Source of the DNA: Dyadobacter sp. CY326
GTDB taxonomy: Bacteria > Bacteroidota > Bacteroidia > Cytophagales > Spirosomataceae
Reading direction: 5' to 3'
Assembly (NCBI RefSeq): GCF_021390515.1
Contig: NZ_JAJUXI010000010.1
Location: forward strand, 216,229-280,228
Length of the DNA: 64,000 nucleotides
The notes below the pieces were generated by a model. That model saw nothing but the letters and a program-made list of their open reading frames with translations. It made no database searches and was not told where the DNA came from. The position numbers and the translations under genes are program-made. This document shows positions 51,501-60,633 of this stretch, one piece after another (the stretch's first letter is position 1; each line of letters opens with the position of its first letter).

Positions 51501-51607
51501 AAGGGCGTGCATTCCACATGTTGGAAGAAATTAACACCCGTCCTCAGGTTGCATATCTTACGAAGGTTAGAAACAAGGATGTAGAGACCAGCAAGCAGCC
51601 GGCATAA
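48533..51607 (+). CDS. actB: Alternative complex III subunit ActB, iron-sulfur protein
   Basis: A 1024-residue fusion of a molybdopterin-oxidoreductase-like part (ActB1, about 60-740) and a ferredoxin-like part (ActB2, about 760-990). The N-terminus has HRRDFLK (Tat type, Arg49-Arg50) and a lipobox-like AAC at Cys68. Iron-sulfur ligands form four groups: CVGCGSCVVSC, CQHCNNAPCETVC, CANNC with neighbours and CSMCVQRI plus CAQSC. Known ActB proteins bind clusters but no molybdenum cofactor. It faces the periplasm, next to ActA and ActC. Confidence 0.94.
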   Translation: MENTNKRYWRGLEELRNDESFVKNASSEFGEAPAQNQYENLLDGSGTHRRDFLKVLGFGMAAVSLAACETPVKKAIPYVNKPEGEFPTIANWYASTYMEGGDYASILVKTREGRPVKIEGNALSTISTGTSARVQASLLGLYDNEKLRGPKKGDDTKVSWDTVDKEIQDQLNQIAASGGAIRIVSPTIVSPSTKAVIADFTTKFPTTRHIMYDANSSYAIVRANELSFGKAVFPSYDFSKAKVIVGIDADFLGSWVMADGFASQYAETRRLSSGKDGKKEMSRHYQFETRLSLTGSNADYRGAVKPSEIGAVVTNLYNKVASKLGGTSITASALQVPNLDKAAADLIAAKGQAIVVCGINDPAVQTVVNGLNALLGSYGSTIDLDTPLNLRQGNDVLMNEFIDEVKGGKVAGVIIYGANPVYDHPRGAELAAALPKVKLGISFSHRADETSSLVKYICPAPHYLESWNDAEPKAGLFSLAQPTISLIFNTRQAQASLLKWAGRPFDFHEYVKAYWRSNVFAQGGTGDFEKFWIQSLHDGVFQGTRAAGTGATFAGNIAEAAAAVGRGAKAGSGIELALYENVAIGTGAFANNPWLQELPDPVTKATWDNHACVSQKTATDLGVVQGDVVKVEAKGKSVELPILIQPGQPNGTVAVSIGYGREKSGKSGDGVGKNVYPFATINAGFVSLYPGEATITKTGEFREIAQTQTHDTVMGRKSVLQETILSKFQKDPLAGRFVPKVETSEGAVDATDLTLWNGHKYKNHSWGMVIDLNSCVGCGSCVVSCISENNIPVVGRQEVINRREMHWMRIDRYYSSDAEVGDYKAMEIASQNPDVTFQPMLCQHCNNAPCETVCPVLATTHSSEGLNQMTYNRCVGTRYCANNCPYKVRRFNWFKYFDNDNFDYNFNNDLGKMAINPDVTVRSRGVIEKCSMCVQRIQEGKLTARKERRRVADGEIITACAQSCPTNAITFGDMNDPESRISQVLEEEREGRAFHMLEEINTRPQVAYLTKVRNKDVETSKQPA

Positions 51608-51657
51608 ATTGCATAGTTAAGTTTTAAGAAGGTTAAATCATTATAAATCATAGTAGT

Positions 51658-53091
51658 ATGCATGTTACTTCACCCGTAAGAGAACCGCTGATCCAAGGTG
51701 GGAAAACGTACGCAGACGTGACGGAAGACATATGCCGACATGTAGAAGGGCCCCCAACCAAAGAATGGAAAATTGCTTTCGGGATTTCCCTAATTGTTTT
51801 GGCTTATGGGTCTGTTTGTCTTGCTTGGACCTGGTGGGAAGGGCTTGGTGTATGGGGTCTGAACAAAACAGTGGGCTGGGCATGGGATATCACAAACTTT
51901 GTATGGTGGGTTGGTATCGGTCACGCGGGAACGCTGATCTCTGCGATCTTACTTTTATTCCGCCAAAAATGGAGAACGTCCATTAACCGTGCAGCAGAAG
52001 CAATGACGATTTTTGCGGTTATCTGTGCAGCCTCATTTATTCTAATGCACATGGGTCGTCCTTGGCTTGCATATTGGGCGCTTCCTTTACCAAACGCATT
52101 CGGGTCGTTATGGGTTAACTTCAACTCACCACTTGTATGGGACGTATTTGCTATTAGTACATATTTCTCCGTTTCATTAGTGTTTTGGTACATTGGTCTT
52201 ATCCCGGATCTTGCAACAATTCGTGACCGCGCAACAAGCAAAATTTCTCGGTTGATGTATGGCACTTTTGCGATGGGTTGGGATGGTTCAGCAAAAACTT
52301 GGGCCAGATATGAATACATCAGCTTAATTCTTGCGGGTTTATCTACGCCACTTGTGCTTTCGGTTCACACAATTGTAAGTATGGACTTTGCAACGTCTGT
52401 TATACCAGGATGGCATACGACGATTTTCCCTCCTTATTTCGTTGCTGGTGCTATTTTCTCTGGATTTGCAATGGTGCAAAACTTGATGTTGATCACGCGA
52501 GTTGTATATCGTCTTGAAGATTACATTACACTAGAACACATTGAAACCATGAACAAGGTTATCACCCTGACTGGTTCTGTTGTAGGTGTCGCATATATCA
52601 CTGAGTTCTTTATAGCCTGGTATTCAGGCGTAGAATACGAATATTATGCATTCTTTAACCGTATGACCGGTCCTTATTGGTGGGCATATTGGGCGATGAT
52701 GACTTGTAATGTGATTTCTCCACAGTTGTTCTGGTCTAGGAAACTACGAAGAAGCATCACTTTCACGTTCTTCATTTCAGTGGTAGTTAATATTGGTATG
52801 TGGTTTGAGCGTTTTGTTATCATTGTGACTTCTCTTCACCGTGACTATATTCCTTCAAGCTGGGCGATGTTCTCGCCGACTCGTTATGACATTGGTGACT
52901 ACATTTTCTCATTTGGTTTATTCTTTACCTTATTCTTGCTGTTCTCCAAATATTTACCAGTAGTGAATATGGCCGAGGTTAAAGCTGTGATTCGTTCGAC
53001 CTCCGCTCAGTTGCCGGGAAAAATTGCAGGTGTTGCAAAAGTTAGGCAGCGTGGAACGGCAGAACCGGCTTTTGACAAAGACAAAGAATAA
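51658..53091 (+). CDS. actC: Alternative complex III subunit ActC, NrfD-like membrane protein
   Basis: A 477-residue integral membrane protein of the NrfD/PsrC family with about ten predicted helices. It is the quinol-binding membrane anchor. Typical parts are WVGIGHAGTLISAIL and the long hydrophobic segments through residue 430. Gene order actA-actB-actC is the canonical one; 50 bp separate it from actB. Confidence 0.93.
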   Translation: MHVTSPVREPLIQGGKTYADVTEDICRHVEGPPTKEWKIAFGISLIVLAYGSVCLAWTWWEGLGVWGLNKTVGWAWDITNFVWWVGIGHAGTLISAILLLFRQKWRTSINRAAEAMTIFAVICAASFILMHMGRPWLAYWALPLPNAFGSLWVNFNSPLVWDVFAISTYFSVSLVFWYIGLIPDLATIRDRATSKISRLMYGTFAMGWDGSAKTWARYEYISLILAGLSTPLVLSVHTIVSMDFATSVIPGWHTTIFPPYFVAGAIFSGFAMVQNLMLITRVVYRLEDYITLEHIETMNKVITLTGSVVGVAYITEFFIAWYSGVEYEYYAFFNRMTGPYWWAYWAMMTCNVISPQLFWSRKLRRSITFTFFISVVVNIGMWFERFVIIVTSLHRDYIPSSWAMFSPTRYDIGDYIFSFGLFFTLFLLFSKYLPVVNMAEVKAVIRSTSAQLPGKIAGVAKVRQRGTAEPAFDKDKE

Positions 53092-53123
53092 TTGACTGAC
53101 AGTATTTTAATACAAGTAATAAT

Positions 53124-53654
53124 ATGGCAGAGATATCTGGTAAATATTTGGTCGGAGTTTATGACGATGATGATACTGTTCTTCACGCAGTTCCCAAGCT
53201 TAGGAAGGCAGGAGTAAAAATTAAAGAAGTGTATTCTCCTTTTCCGATACACGGATTGGATGAAGCCTTGGGTCACCCAAGAACAAGAATCGGGATTGCC
53301 GCATTTATGTTCGGTGTTACAGGATGCTGCGTTGCCTTAACATTGATGATTTGGACAATGGGAATTGACTGGCCAATGATTGTGGGAGGTAAGGACCCAA
53401 TTTCAATTCCAAATTACATTCCGATCACATTTGAGCTTACCGTGTTGTTTACTGCCTTTGGTATGGTTACGACATTCTTTATTTCAAATGGCCTGGGACC
53501 CGGCACGCACTTTCATCCAAGATTCGATGTACGTTCCACTGATAACAAATTTGTAATGGCAATTGAGTTAGGTCGCAATTCCATGACAGAAGATGAGATC
53601 TCACGCGCATTGAGAGATAGCGGTGCTGAGGAAGTCAACGTAAAGCAATTTTAA
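53124..53654 (+). CDS. actD: Alternative complex III subunit ActD (DUF3341)
   Basis: A 176-residue protein with two membrane helices (about 55-78 and 100-122), DUF3341 family. YLVGVYDDDDTVLHAVPKLRKAGVKIKEVYSPFPIHGLDE at the start is shown only by its key groups: VGVYDD and VYSPFPIHGL. It is a membrane-associated structural subunit. Its stop overlaps the ATG of actE (TAATG). Confidence 0.92.
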   Translation: MAEISGKYLVGVYDDDDTVLHAVPKLRKAGVKIKEVYSPFPIHGLDEALGHPRTRIGIAAFMFGVTGCCVALTLMIWTMGIDWPMIVGGKDPISIPNYIPITFELTVLFTAFGMVTTFFISNGLGPGTHFHPRFDVRSTDNKFVMAIELGRNSMTEDEISRALRDSGAEEVNVKQF

Positions 53655-54280
53655 TGGAGTTTAAAAAAATGAGATTTAACGATTTATATAAATATCTGTT
53701 GGTTGCTGCCGTAATGCTTACAGCCGCGGCCGGTTGCACGAGGGATTCAAACGATCCAGGAAAGGAGTTTGCTCCCAATATGTACCTTCCTGTTGGTTAC
53801 GAACCTTACAAGCAAGATAAAGCCAACCCGATTAATCCAATGGGATTGACCATGAGACTTCCGGTTGCTGGAACAGTTGCCAGACGTAATTATCAGACAT
53901 CGTTTGGTGAGAATAAGGATTCAGTTAGCACAGATTTGATGGTTTATAACATTCCGGCGGATAGCATTTCAATTGCTGAACGTGATCTAAAAAACCCAAT
54001 TCCTGCAAATGACAATACATTAGCAGAGGGCAAAGTGTTATATGACAGATATTGCCAGCATTGCCATGGCGCCACTGGTGCCGGTGATGGTAAGGTTGGA
54101 GCGATGTACAAAGGGGTTCCTAACTACGCGAGCGATGCTTACAAAAATTTAAATGAAGGTCATATTTTTCACGTGATTACACATGGAAAAGGTCGTATGT
54201 GGCCACACGGATCTCAGATAAATCCTGAAGAGCGCTGGAAGATTGTGCATTACGTGCAAAAATTGCAGAAGGGAGCTTAA
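53654..54280 (+). CDS. actE: Alternative complex III subunit ActE, monoheme cytochrome c lipoprotein
   Basis: A 208-residue lipoprotein-type cytochrome. The signal ends in LTAAAGC, where the Cys is probably lipidated. One CQHCH heme site lies near residue 134 and a distal Met (GRMWPHGSQI region). ActE can hand electrons to the oxidase or to a soluble carrier. An ATG at 53669 is an alternative start; 53654 gives the overlapping coupling with actD. Confidence 0.91.
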   Translation: MEFKKMRFNDLYKYLLVAAVMLTAAAGCTRDSNDPGKEFAPNMYLPVGYEPYKQDKANPINPMGLTMRLPVAGTVARRNYQTSFGENKDSVSTDLMVYNIPADSISIAERDLKNPIPANDNTLAEGKVLYDRYCQHCHGATGAGDGKVGAMYKGVPNYASDAYKNLNEGHIFHVITHGKGRMWPHGSQINPEERWKIVHYVQKLQKGA

Positions 54281-54313
54281 TTACTTTTTGATAACAGAGA
54301 AATAAATTAAATA

Positions 54314-55669
54314 ATGGCATCAGCACATTCGATTCCTTCTATTGAAGAACGGTTTGAATTTACATCGGGGGCTAAAAGGAATTTACTCATTGGCGGAGGC
54401 GTGGGCGTTGCCCTGATTTTATTAGGTGCTTACTTGGCAGCTAACGGCGGCGGAGGACATGAAGTTGCGGCACATGGTGCTGAACAGGCAGCTGCGGCAG
54501 TTGGACATGGTGCGGCGGAACACGGTGCTGCGGCAGGACACGAGGCAGCCGCTGGACATGAAGGTGCTAGTTGGGTAAAGCGTATTTGGGTAAACCTTTG
54601 GGTTAATTCAGTATATTTTACTGGTCTCGCAGTTATCGGAATGTTCTTCATATCATACAATTATCTGGCTCAGGCAGGTTGGTCAGCTGTATTCAAAAGA
54701 GTGCCGGAAGCATTGCCAGCATTTTTACCGTTCACGGGAATTGTAATGTTGCTTACCTTTTTCTTCGGTGGACATGAGCTTTTTCACTGGACGCACGAAG
54801 GTCTTTATGAAGTTGGTGGGCCAGAATATGACCCGATCATTGCCGGAAAGCGTGGCTTTTTAAATACACCATTCTTTGTCTTTCGTTTGGTATTTTACTT
54901 TGTTGTTTGGTATGGCCTTTGGAGAGTGATCCGTAACCTTTCTTTACAAGAGGATGAGATTGGCGGAACCGAGTTTTACGAAAAGTCGATTCGTTTCGGA
55001 ACAGCGTTTCTAGTAGTTTTTGGTGTAACATCATCAACATCAGCCTGGGACTTTGTAATGTCAATTGACACACACTGGTTTAGCACAATGTTTGGTTGGT
55101 ATACACTTGCTAGCTGGCACGTAGCTGGTTTAGCTGTGATTACGTTGACAATTGTAATGTTGAGAGAAAGAGGTTACCTAAGGGCAGTGAATTCTAGTCA
55201 TTTGCGTGACTTAGGTAAATTCGTTTTCGCATTCAGTATTTTTTGGACCTATGTATGGTTTGCGCAGTTCCTTCTTATCTATTACGCTAACTTACCGGAG
55301 GAGACGATTTATTATCTCGAAAGATTTAGGGGACATGGTGGCTTCTTCAAAGTACCGTTCTTTATAACATTGTTCTTAAATTTCTTTTTTCCATTCCTTG
55401 TCCTGATGACAAGAGATGCAAAGTTTACACATTCAATTCTTAAAGTGGCTTGCTGGAGTGTGATCATTGGTCATTATATGGATTTTTATACCAATATAAT
55501 GCCGGGTACGCTAGGGGCAAGTGCAGGGTTCGGTCCGTTGGAATGGGGATTTTTCCTTCTATTTATTTGTGCGTTCGGTTATTCAATTGCAAGTCAGTTA
55601 GAGAAGGCGAATTTGATACCAAGAAACCACCCAATGTTGGAGGAATCATTGCATCACGATATCGCCTAA
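54314..55669 (+). CDS. actF: Alternative complex III subunit ActF, NrfD-like membrane protein
   Basis: A 451-residue multi-spanning protein, paralogous to ActC, with about ten helices. The N-terminus holds one helix followed by a low-complexity Ala/Gly/His stretch (about 45-90, repeated HGAA/GHEAA units) that looks periplasmic or cytoplasmic and mobile. FGWYTLASWHVAGLAV and the later RERGYLRAVNSSHLRDLGKF block are family-like. It completes the actABCDEF operon, and the stop is followed at once by the oxidase genes. Confidence 0.92.
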   Translation: MASAHSIPSIEERFEFTSGAKRNLLIGGGVGVALILLGAYLAANGGGGHEVAAHGAEQAAAAVGHGAAEHGAAAGHEAAAGHEGASWVKRIWVNLWVNSVYFTGLAVIGMFFISYNYLAQAGWSAVFKRVPEALPAFLPFTGIVMLLTFFFGGHELFHWTHEGLYEVGGPEYDPIIAGKRGFLNTPFFVFRLVFYFVVWYGLWRVIRNLSLQEDEIGGTEFYEKSIRFGTAFLVVFGVTSSTSAWDFVMSIDTHWFSTMFGWYTLASWHVAGLAVITLTIVMLRERGYLRAVNSSHLRDLGKFVFAFSIFWTYVWFAQFLLIYYANLPEETIYYLERFRGHGGFFKVPFFITLFLNFFFPFLVLMTRDAKFTHSILKVACWSVIIGHYMDFYTNIMPGTLGASAGFGPLEWGFFLLFICAFGYSIASQLEKANLIPRNHPMLEESLHHDIA

Positions 55670-55690
55670 TTGCAAAACCAGTTTATCATT

Positions 55691-56794
55691 ATGTATATCA
55701 TTATCGCATTAGTTGCTCTTGTATTTCTGGTCATCACAGGTGTTGTGATTTCCAGGCTTCAGAATGTGCTTAAAAACGTCAATAACTCCGACTCACCAGA
55801 TGCGGAGCCATCGGGAAATAAGTGGAACGGTGCCATGTTTATCGTTGTATTAATTGTTGGAGCGATAACAATTACCTGGTCTTATCTTCACGCGAGGGAG
55901 TTTTTCCTGCCAGAGGCATCTTCGATTCATGGTCGCAGGACTGACGATCTTTTTTGGTTTTCAATGGGTATTTTGACAATTCCGTTTATCATTGTCAATT
56001 TCCTTATCTTCTTCTTTGCCTGGAAATATCAGCACAAGAAAAATCATCGTGCATCTTTCTATCCTGACAACCACAGATTAGAGTTGATCTGGACAATCGT
56101 TCCAGCTATCGTAATGGCTCTTCTTGTATTTACAGGTTGGAAAGCTTGGTCTGATATCACATCGGATGCGCCGCGTGATGCAGAGGTTATTGAAATCACC
56201 GGCAAGCAGTTTAACTGGATTGCGCGTTATTCTGGATCTGCTGATAACAAACTTGGGGATTACAATTACAAGTTGATTGATGCGCAGAACGAGGTCGGTA
56301 TCGATTTGTCAGATGAGAATTCGTTTGACGACTTTACCAATCCTAGTGAAATGCACATTCCTGTTAACCGTCCCGTTTTGTTGAGAATTCGTGCAAGGGA
56401 TGTATTGCACAGCGTTTTCATTCCACATATGAGAGTGAAGATGGATGCGGTCCCGGGTATGCCGACTAAGTTTTGGTTTGTTGCTGATAAAACAACAGCC
56501 GATATGCGTGCAGAAACGGGCAATGCTAATTTTGATTATGAAATTGCTTGTACAGAAGTTTGCGGCCAGGGACACTTTTCTATGAAGATGAGGCTGATCG
56601 TTGAGGATGAAGCTTCTTATAAAAAGTGGTGTGCTGAGCAAGCAACTTTCTTGCAGACATACCCAGAGTATCTTGCAAAAGTGCCTGAGAATTTGAAGGC
56701 AAAGGCAATGAAATTTTTACCTGCGGAAGCAGCTACTCCCGCAGACAGTTCAACTACTTCTGCCGGTGCAGGAAGCAGCACAAGTTTACGCTAG
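55691..56794 (+). CDS. coxB: Cytochrome c oxidase subunit II
   Basis: A 367-residue protein with three N-terminal hydrophobic segments (about 1-22, 45-65 and 90-115) and a periplasmic cupredoxin domain. The CuA site is intact: Cys287, Cys291, His295 and Met298 in CTEVCGQGHFSM, plus a histidine in DVLHSVFIP. It has no fused cytochrome c domain. ATG 55691 is chosen; TTG 55670 directly abuts the actF stop and would add seven residues. Confidence 0.94.
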   Translation: MYIIIALVALVFLVITGVVISRLQNVLKNVNNSDSPDAEPSGNKWNGAMFIVVLIVGAITITWSYLHAREFFLPEASSIHGRRTDDLFWFSMGILTIPFIIVNFLIFFFAWKYQHKKNHRASFYPDNHRLELIWTIVPAIVMALLVFTGWKAWSDITSDAPRDAEVIEITGKQFNWIARYSGSADNKLGDYNYKLIDAQNEVGIDLSDENSFDDFTNPSEMHIPVNRPVLLRIRARDVLHSVFIPHMRVKMDAVPGMPTKFWFVADKTTADMRAETGNANFDYEIACTEVCGQGHFSMKMRLIVEDEASYKKWCAEQATFLQTYPEYLAKVPENLKAKAMKFLPAEAATPADSSTTSAGAGSSTSLR

Positions 56795-56821
56795 TTATTT
56801 AAATTAAATATTTAAAAGTAT

Positions 56822-58702
56822 ATGTCAGCTATTGAAGGATTGGAGACGGCTCATCACCACGACACTGAGCATGAGCACCACCACGAAGCACAAAACTTTT
56901 GGCAGAAATATATATTTTGTGAAGATCACAAGGTCATAGCAAAACAGTATCTGATCACCGGCATTATGTGGGCGGTAATTGGAATTTCTATGTCAATCGT
57001 TTTTCGTATTCAACTAGGTTTGCCTGACTCAAATTTGTCATGGCTTAAACCGGTTTTGGGTGGATGGATTAGCGATGCAGGTAAACTAGACCCTAATTTC
57101 TACCTTGCTTTGGTTACAATGCATGGTACGATCATGGTGTTTTTTGTACTGACGGCAGGTTTGAGCGGTACGTTTAGTAACTTTTTGATTCCGCTTCAAA
57201 TTGGAGCGCGTGATATGGCATCAGGTTTTATGAACATGTTGTCGTATTGGTTTTTCTTCCTTGCGAGTGTTATCATGTTTGCATCACTTTTCTTGCAAAC
57301 TGGTCCAGCAGCGGGTGGTTGGGTAATTTACCCGCCATTGAGCGCACTTCCACAAGCGCACCCGGGATCAGGAATGGGTATGACGCTTTGGTTGGCAAGT
57401 ATGGCACTTTTCATTGTTTCGCAGCTTTTAGGTGGTATTAACTACATTACAACTGTCATTAACCTGCGTACGAGGGGAATGTCATTCGACCGTCTTCCAC
57501 TTACGATCTGGTCGTTTTTAATTACAGCGGTTTTAGGGCTGATCTCTTTCCCTGTTCTTTTGTCGTCTGTATTGCTTTTGATCTTTGACCGTCACTTTGG
57601 AACAAGTTTCTATTTGTCGGATATTTATATTAATGGGGAAGCTTTGCCGAATGTAGGCGGTAGCCCAATTTTGTTCCAGCATTTGTTCTGGTTTTTAGGT
57701 CACCCGGAGGTTTACATTGTGCTGTTGCCAGGACTTGGAATTACATCAGAAGTTATCGCAACAAATTCACGCAAGCCGATTTTTGGTTACCGAGCGATGA
57801 TCGCTTCAATGTTGGGTATCGCATTCCTTGCATTTATAGTTTGGGCTCACCATATGTTTGTAACGGGTATGAATCCATTTTTGGGATCCGTATTCATGTT
57901 CCTGACATTGATTATTGCGGTTCCATCAGCTGTGAAAGGCTTTAACTACATTACGACGCTCTGGAAAGGAAATATCGTTTTTACTCCCGGGATGTTATTC
58001 TCGATTGGTTTGGTTTCACTCTTTGTATCAGGTGGTTTGACAGGAATTATTCTTGGAAACAGCGCGCTTGACATTCAGCTTCATGATACTTATTTCGTAG
58101 TTGCCCACTTTCACCTTGTAATGGGTGCGGCCTCAGCTTTCGGACTTTTTGCAGGAGTTTATCACTGGTTCCCTAAAATGTTTGGTAGAATGATGAATAC
58201 GACATTAGGTCAAATTCACTTCTGGTTGACATTTATCGGCATTTACCTTGTGTTCATTCCAATGCACTATGTTGGTATCGCTGGGTTCCCACGCAGATAT
58301 TACCAGTTTACGAGCTACGACTTTACGCATAAATTCATGGACATGAACATGTTCATATCGATAGCAGCAATCTTGTCATTCCTTGCACAATTCATTTTCC
58401 TATGGAACTTCTTTTATAGCATCTTCAAAGGAAGAAGAGCGCCGCAAAATCCATGGAGATCAAATACATTGGAATGGACTGCACCGGTTAACCCTGGTCA
58501 CGGTAACTGGGTTGGAGAGATTCCAGCAGTTTATCGTTGGTCTTATGATTATAGCAAGCCAGGAGCGAAAGAAGATTTTATTCCGCAAAACATTCCATAT
58601 TCTCAAACGCTGGAATCTAACTTCCCTCATGAAAATGAGTTGATTGCCAACGAAAAGGCGATCGAGTCCCAAAACTATAATGACCAGTTCAACGCACATT
58701 GA
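56822..58702 (+). CDS. coxA: Cytochrome c oxidase subunit I
   Basis: A 626-residue catalytic subunit of a heme-copper oxidase with twelve or more helices. Ligand regions are visible: HGTIMVFFVL (heme a), HPEVYIVLLPG (CuB His and cross-linked Tyr), WAHHMF and HDTYFVVAHFHLVMG (heme a3). Tyr in HPEVY and the conserved E/K-channel region suggest an A-type enzyme. The N-terminal HHHDTEHEHHHE segment is unusually His-rich. It overlaps ctaA by 23 bp. Confidence 0.96.
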   Translation: MSAIEGLETAHHHDTEHEHHHEAQNFWQKYIFCEDHKVIAKQYLITGIMWAVIGISMSIVFRIQLGLPDSNLSWLKPVLGGWISDAGKLDPNFYLALVTMHGTIMVFFVLTAGLSGTFSNFLIPLQIGARDMASGFMNMLSYWFFFLASVIMFASLFLQTGPAAGGWVIYPPLSALPQAHPGSGMGMTLWLASMALFIVSQLLGGINYITTVINLRTRGMSFDRLPLTIWSFLITAVLGLISFPVLLSSVLLLIFDRHFGTSFYLSDIYINGEALPNVGGSPILFQHLFWFLGHPEVYIVLLPGLGITSEVIATNSRKPIFGYRAMIASMLGIAFLAFIVWAHHMFVTGMNPFLGSVFMFLTLIIAVPSAVKGFNYITTLWKGNIVFTPGMLFSIGLVSLFVSGGLTGIILGNSALDIQLHDTYFVVAHFHLVMGAASAFGLFAGVYHWFPKMFGRMMNTTLGQIHFWLTFIGIYLVFIPMHYVGIAGFPRRYYQFTSYDFTHKFMDMNMFISIAAILSFLAQFIFLWNFFYSIFKGRRAPQNPWRSNTLEWTAPVNPGHGNWVGEIPAVYRWSYDYSKPGAKEDFIPQNIPYSQTLESNFPHENELIANEKAIESQNYNDQFNAH

Positions 58703-59705
58703 CGTCAAAGCCAATCGCCGTTTCCGGCGATTGGCTTTGAACACTGTCATTGTCCTATATTTTTTAATTATCGCTGGCGGGGTTGTCAGGAGCACGGGCG
58801 CAGGAATGGGATGTCCTGACTGGCCCAAATGCTTTGGAAGCTGGGTGCCGCCGACCAATATCTCGCAGTTACCAGCTAATTACAAGGAGCTTTACGGAGC
58901 CAAATTGAAAGGTGAGGTCGAATTTAATCCTGTGAAAACGTGGATTGAATATGTTAACAGACTTTTGGGTGCTTTTACAGGAGTGATGATTTTTTTTACG
59001 CTCTTGGCTTCCATTCCTTTTCTGAAATCCAATAACAAGCGAATCTTTTATCTAAGCCTATCTGCATTCATCCTTGTAGGATTGCAGGGTTGGTTAGGAG
59101 CGAAGGTTGTTTCATTTGAGCTGTTACCAATTGTTGTAACGCTTCACATGTTAGTTGCGATTGTCATTGTCTTTCTGCTCTTGTATCTGTTCACCTGGTC
59201 AGCTTATGCTGGGAACGTGTTACGGCTGAGCGACTCCGGAAAGCAGGCTTTAAGCGGAATTGGAATTATCGTAATGACATTATCGCTTGTGCAGATTTTG
59301 CTGGGAACGCAAGTAAGAGAAGCAATTGACGAAGTCATCGTAAGATTAGGTTACGGCGCAAGGGGTGAATGGATTGATCAGCTAGGGACTAATTTTTACA
59401 TACACAGATCCTTTTCAATCATACTTTTCGGGGTAAATCTGTATTGGATAGACAAGATCAGAAAGACAGAAGGAACCGCTACAATTGCCGGAAAAATCGC
59501 GACTGCTTGTTTTTGGATATTGATAGCAGAAATCGGGACGGGAATTTTAATGACTTATTTCGGAGTTCCGCCATTTGCGCAGCCTTTACATCTTACCTTT
59601 GCCATATTGTTAATTGGTCTTCAATTTGTAATCTGGCTGTTAGTTAATGGGAAGCAGTTTTTGAATGTGCCGGAAGAGGTCAGGTTGGAGCATAATCGGG
59701 TTTAG
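58680..59705 (+). CDS. ctaA: Heme A synthase (COX15/CtaA family)
   Basis: A 341-residue membrane enzyme that oxidises the C8 methyl of heme O to make heme A for the oxidase. About eight helices, GGVVRSTGAGMGCPDWPKCFG near the N-terminus with its redox-active cysteines, and histidines in the later helices (VVTLHMLV, YIHRSFS, PLHLTFAIL) fit the family. ATG 58680 lies inside coxA (overlap 23 bp); TTG 58644 is less plausible. Confidence 0.93.
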   Translation: MTSSTHIDVKANRRFRRLALNTVIVLYFLIIAGGVVRSTGAGMGCPDWPKCFGSWVPPTNISQLPANYKELYGAKLKGEVEFNPVKTWIEYVNRLLGAFTGVMIFFTLLASIPFLKSNNKRIFYLSLSAFILVGLQGWLGAKVVSFELLPIVVTLHMLVAIVIVFLLLYLFTWSAYAGNVLRLSDSGKQALSGIGIIVMTLSLVQILLGTQVREAIDEVIVRLGYGARGEWIDQLGTNFYIHRSFSIILFGVNLYWIDKIRKTEGTATIAGKIATACFWILIAEIGTGILMTYFGVPPFAQPLHLTFAILLIGLQFVIWLLVNGKQFLNVPEEVRLEHNRV

Positions 59706-59720
59706 AAAAATACACGAGTA

Positions 59721-60614
59721 ATGATAGCAGCAGAGGAAAGCATAAGTGGCGTTGGGAGAATAAAAGAGAGAATCGGCGTTTTATTTGAGTTATTGAAATT
59801 TCGATTGGCCTCACTGATCGCGTTTTCAGGTGCAATGGGATATTGTCTTGGAGCCAAGCAAGTGGAGACAGGCAAATTGATTTTGTTTATTATTGCGTCA
59901 ATCGGGATAACAGGTGCGGCCAATATCATCAATCAAATCCTTGAAAAGGATCTTGACAAGATGATGAAGAGAACAGCGAATCGGCCTTTGCCTAGCGGAC
60001 GGATTTCCGTCGATATGGCCATTGTATGGGCTGTTTTCCTTGGGTTGGTTTCGATGGTCATTTTTGTGTTCGTCTTCAATTTGAGCACAGGTCTAATATC
60101 GCTGTTGTCGTTGGTGCTTTATGGATTTGTATACACACCATTAAAGCGCGTCGGTCCGATAGCCGTATTTGTTGGAGCGTTTCCAGGAGCATTTCCGCCG
60201 ATGATCGGTTGGGTAGCGGCGACAAATCATTTTGGACTGGAACCTGGGATTTTGTTTGCAATCCAGTTCTTCTGGCAGTTCCCCCATTTTTGGGCAATTG
60301 CATGGGTCCTTGATGAGGATTATAAGCGGGCAGGTTTCAAGTTGTTGCCTGCAAATGGGCTTAAAGATCTTGATACGACATTGCAAATTATGATCTATAC
60401 AGTCTTTTTGTTGCCTATCGGTTGGCTGCCGTATGAGCTGGGTATGACAGGCATTAATTCAGCTTTTGTTGCAACGGTGTTTGGTGTTTTGTTTTTAGCG
60501 CAAACATTTCATTTAATGCGTAAATGCACTGATAAGACCGCGCGCCAGTTGATGTTTGGATCGTTCATCTATTTGCCGATCGTGCAAATAGCGTTTTTGT
60601 TGGATAAGTTGTGA
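59721..60614 (+). CDS. ctaB: Protoheme IX farnesyltransferase (heme O synthase)
   Basis: A 297-residue UbiA-family prenyltransferase with about eight helices. The polyprenyl-diphosphate site reads NQILEKDLDKMMKRTANRPLP, where Glu replaces the first Asp of the usual NxxxDxxxD motif; the second motif near VLDEDYKRAGFKLLP is intact. It makes heme O, the substrate of the upstream ctaA product. Confidence 0.94.
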   Translation: MIAAEESISGVGRIKERIGVLFELLKFRLASLIAFSGAMGYCLGAKQVETGKLILFIIASIGITGAANIINQILEKDLDKMMKRTANRPLPSGRISVDMAIVWAVFLGLVSMVIFVFVFNLSTGLISLLSLVLYGFVYTPLKRVGPIAVFVGAFPGAFPPMIGWVAATNHFGLEPGILFAIQFFWQFPHFWAIAWVLDEDYKRAGFKLLPANGLKDLDTTLQIMIYTVFLLPIGWLPYELGMTGINSAFVATVFGVLFLAQTFHLMRKCTDKTARQLMFGSFIYLPIVQIAFLLDKL

Positions 60615-60633
60615 AATTGAAATTTGAGTGAAA

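Noticed and set aside
48533..51607. ActB as a molybdenum oxidoreductase
   Set aside because: The domain is related by fold, but the gene order, size and four Fe-S groups are those of ActB, known to lack the cofactor.
54430..54660. CRISPR-like or tandem-repeat signal in the actF start
   Set aside because: The repetition is coding low complexity (Ala/Gly/His codons) with irregular units and no spacers.
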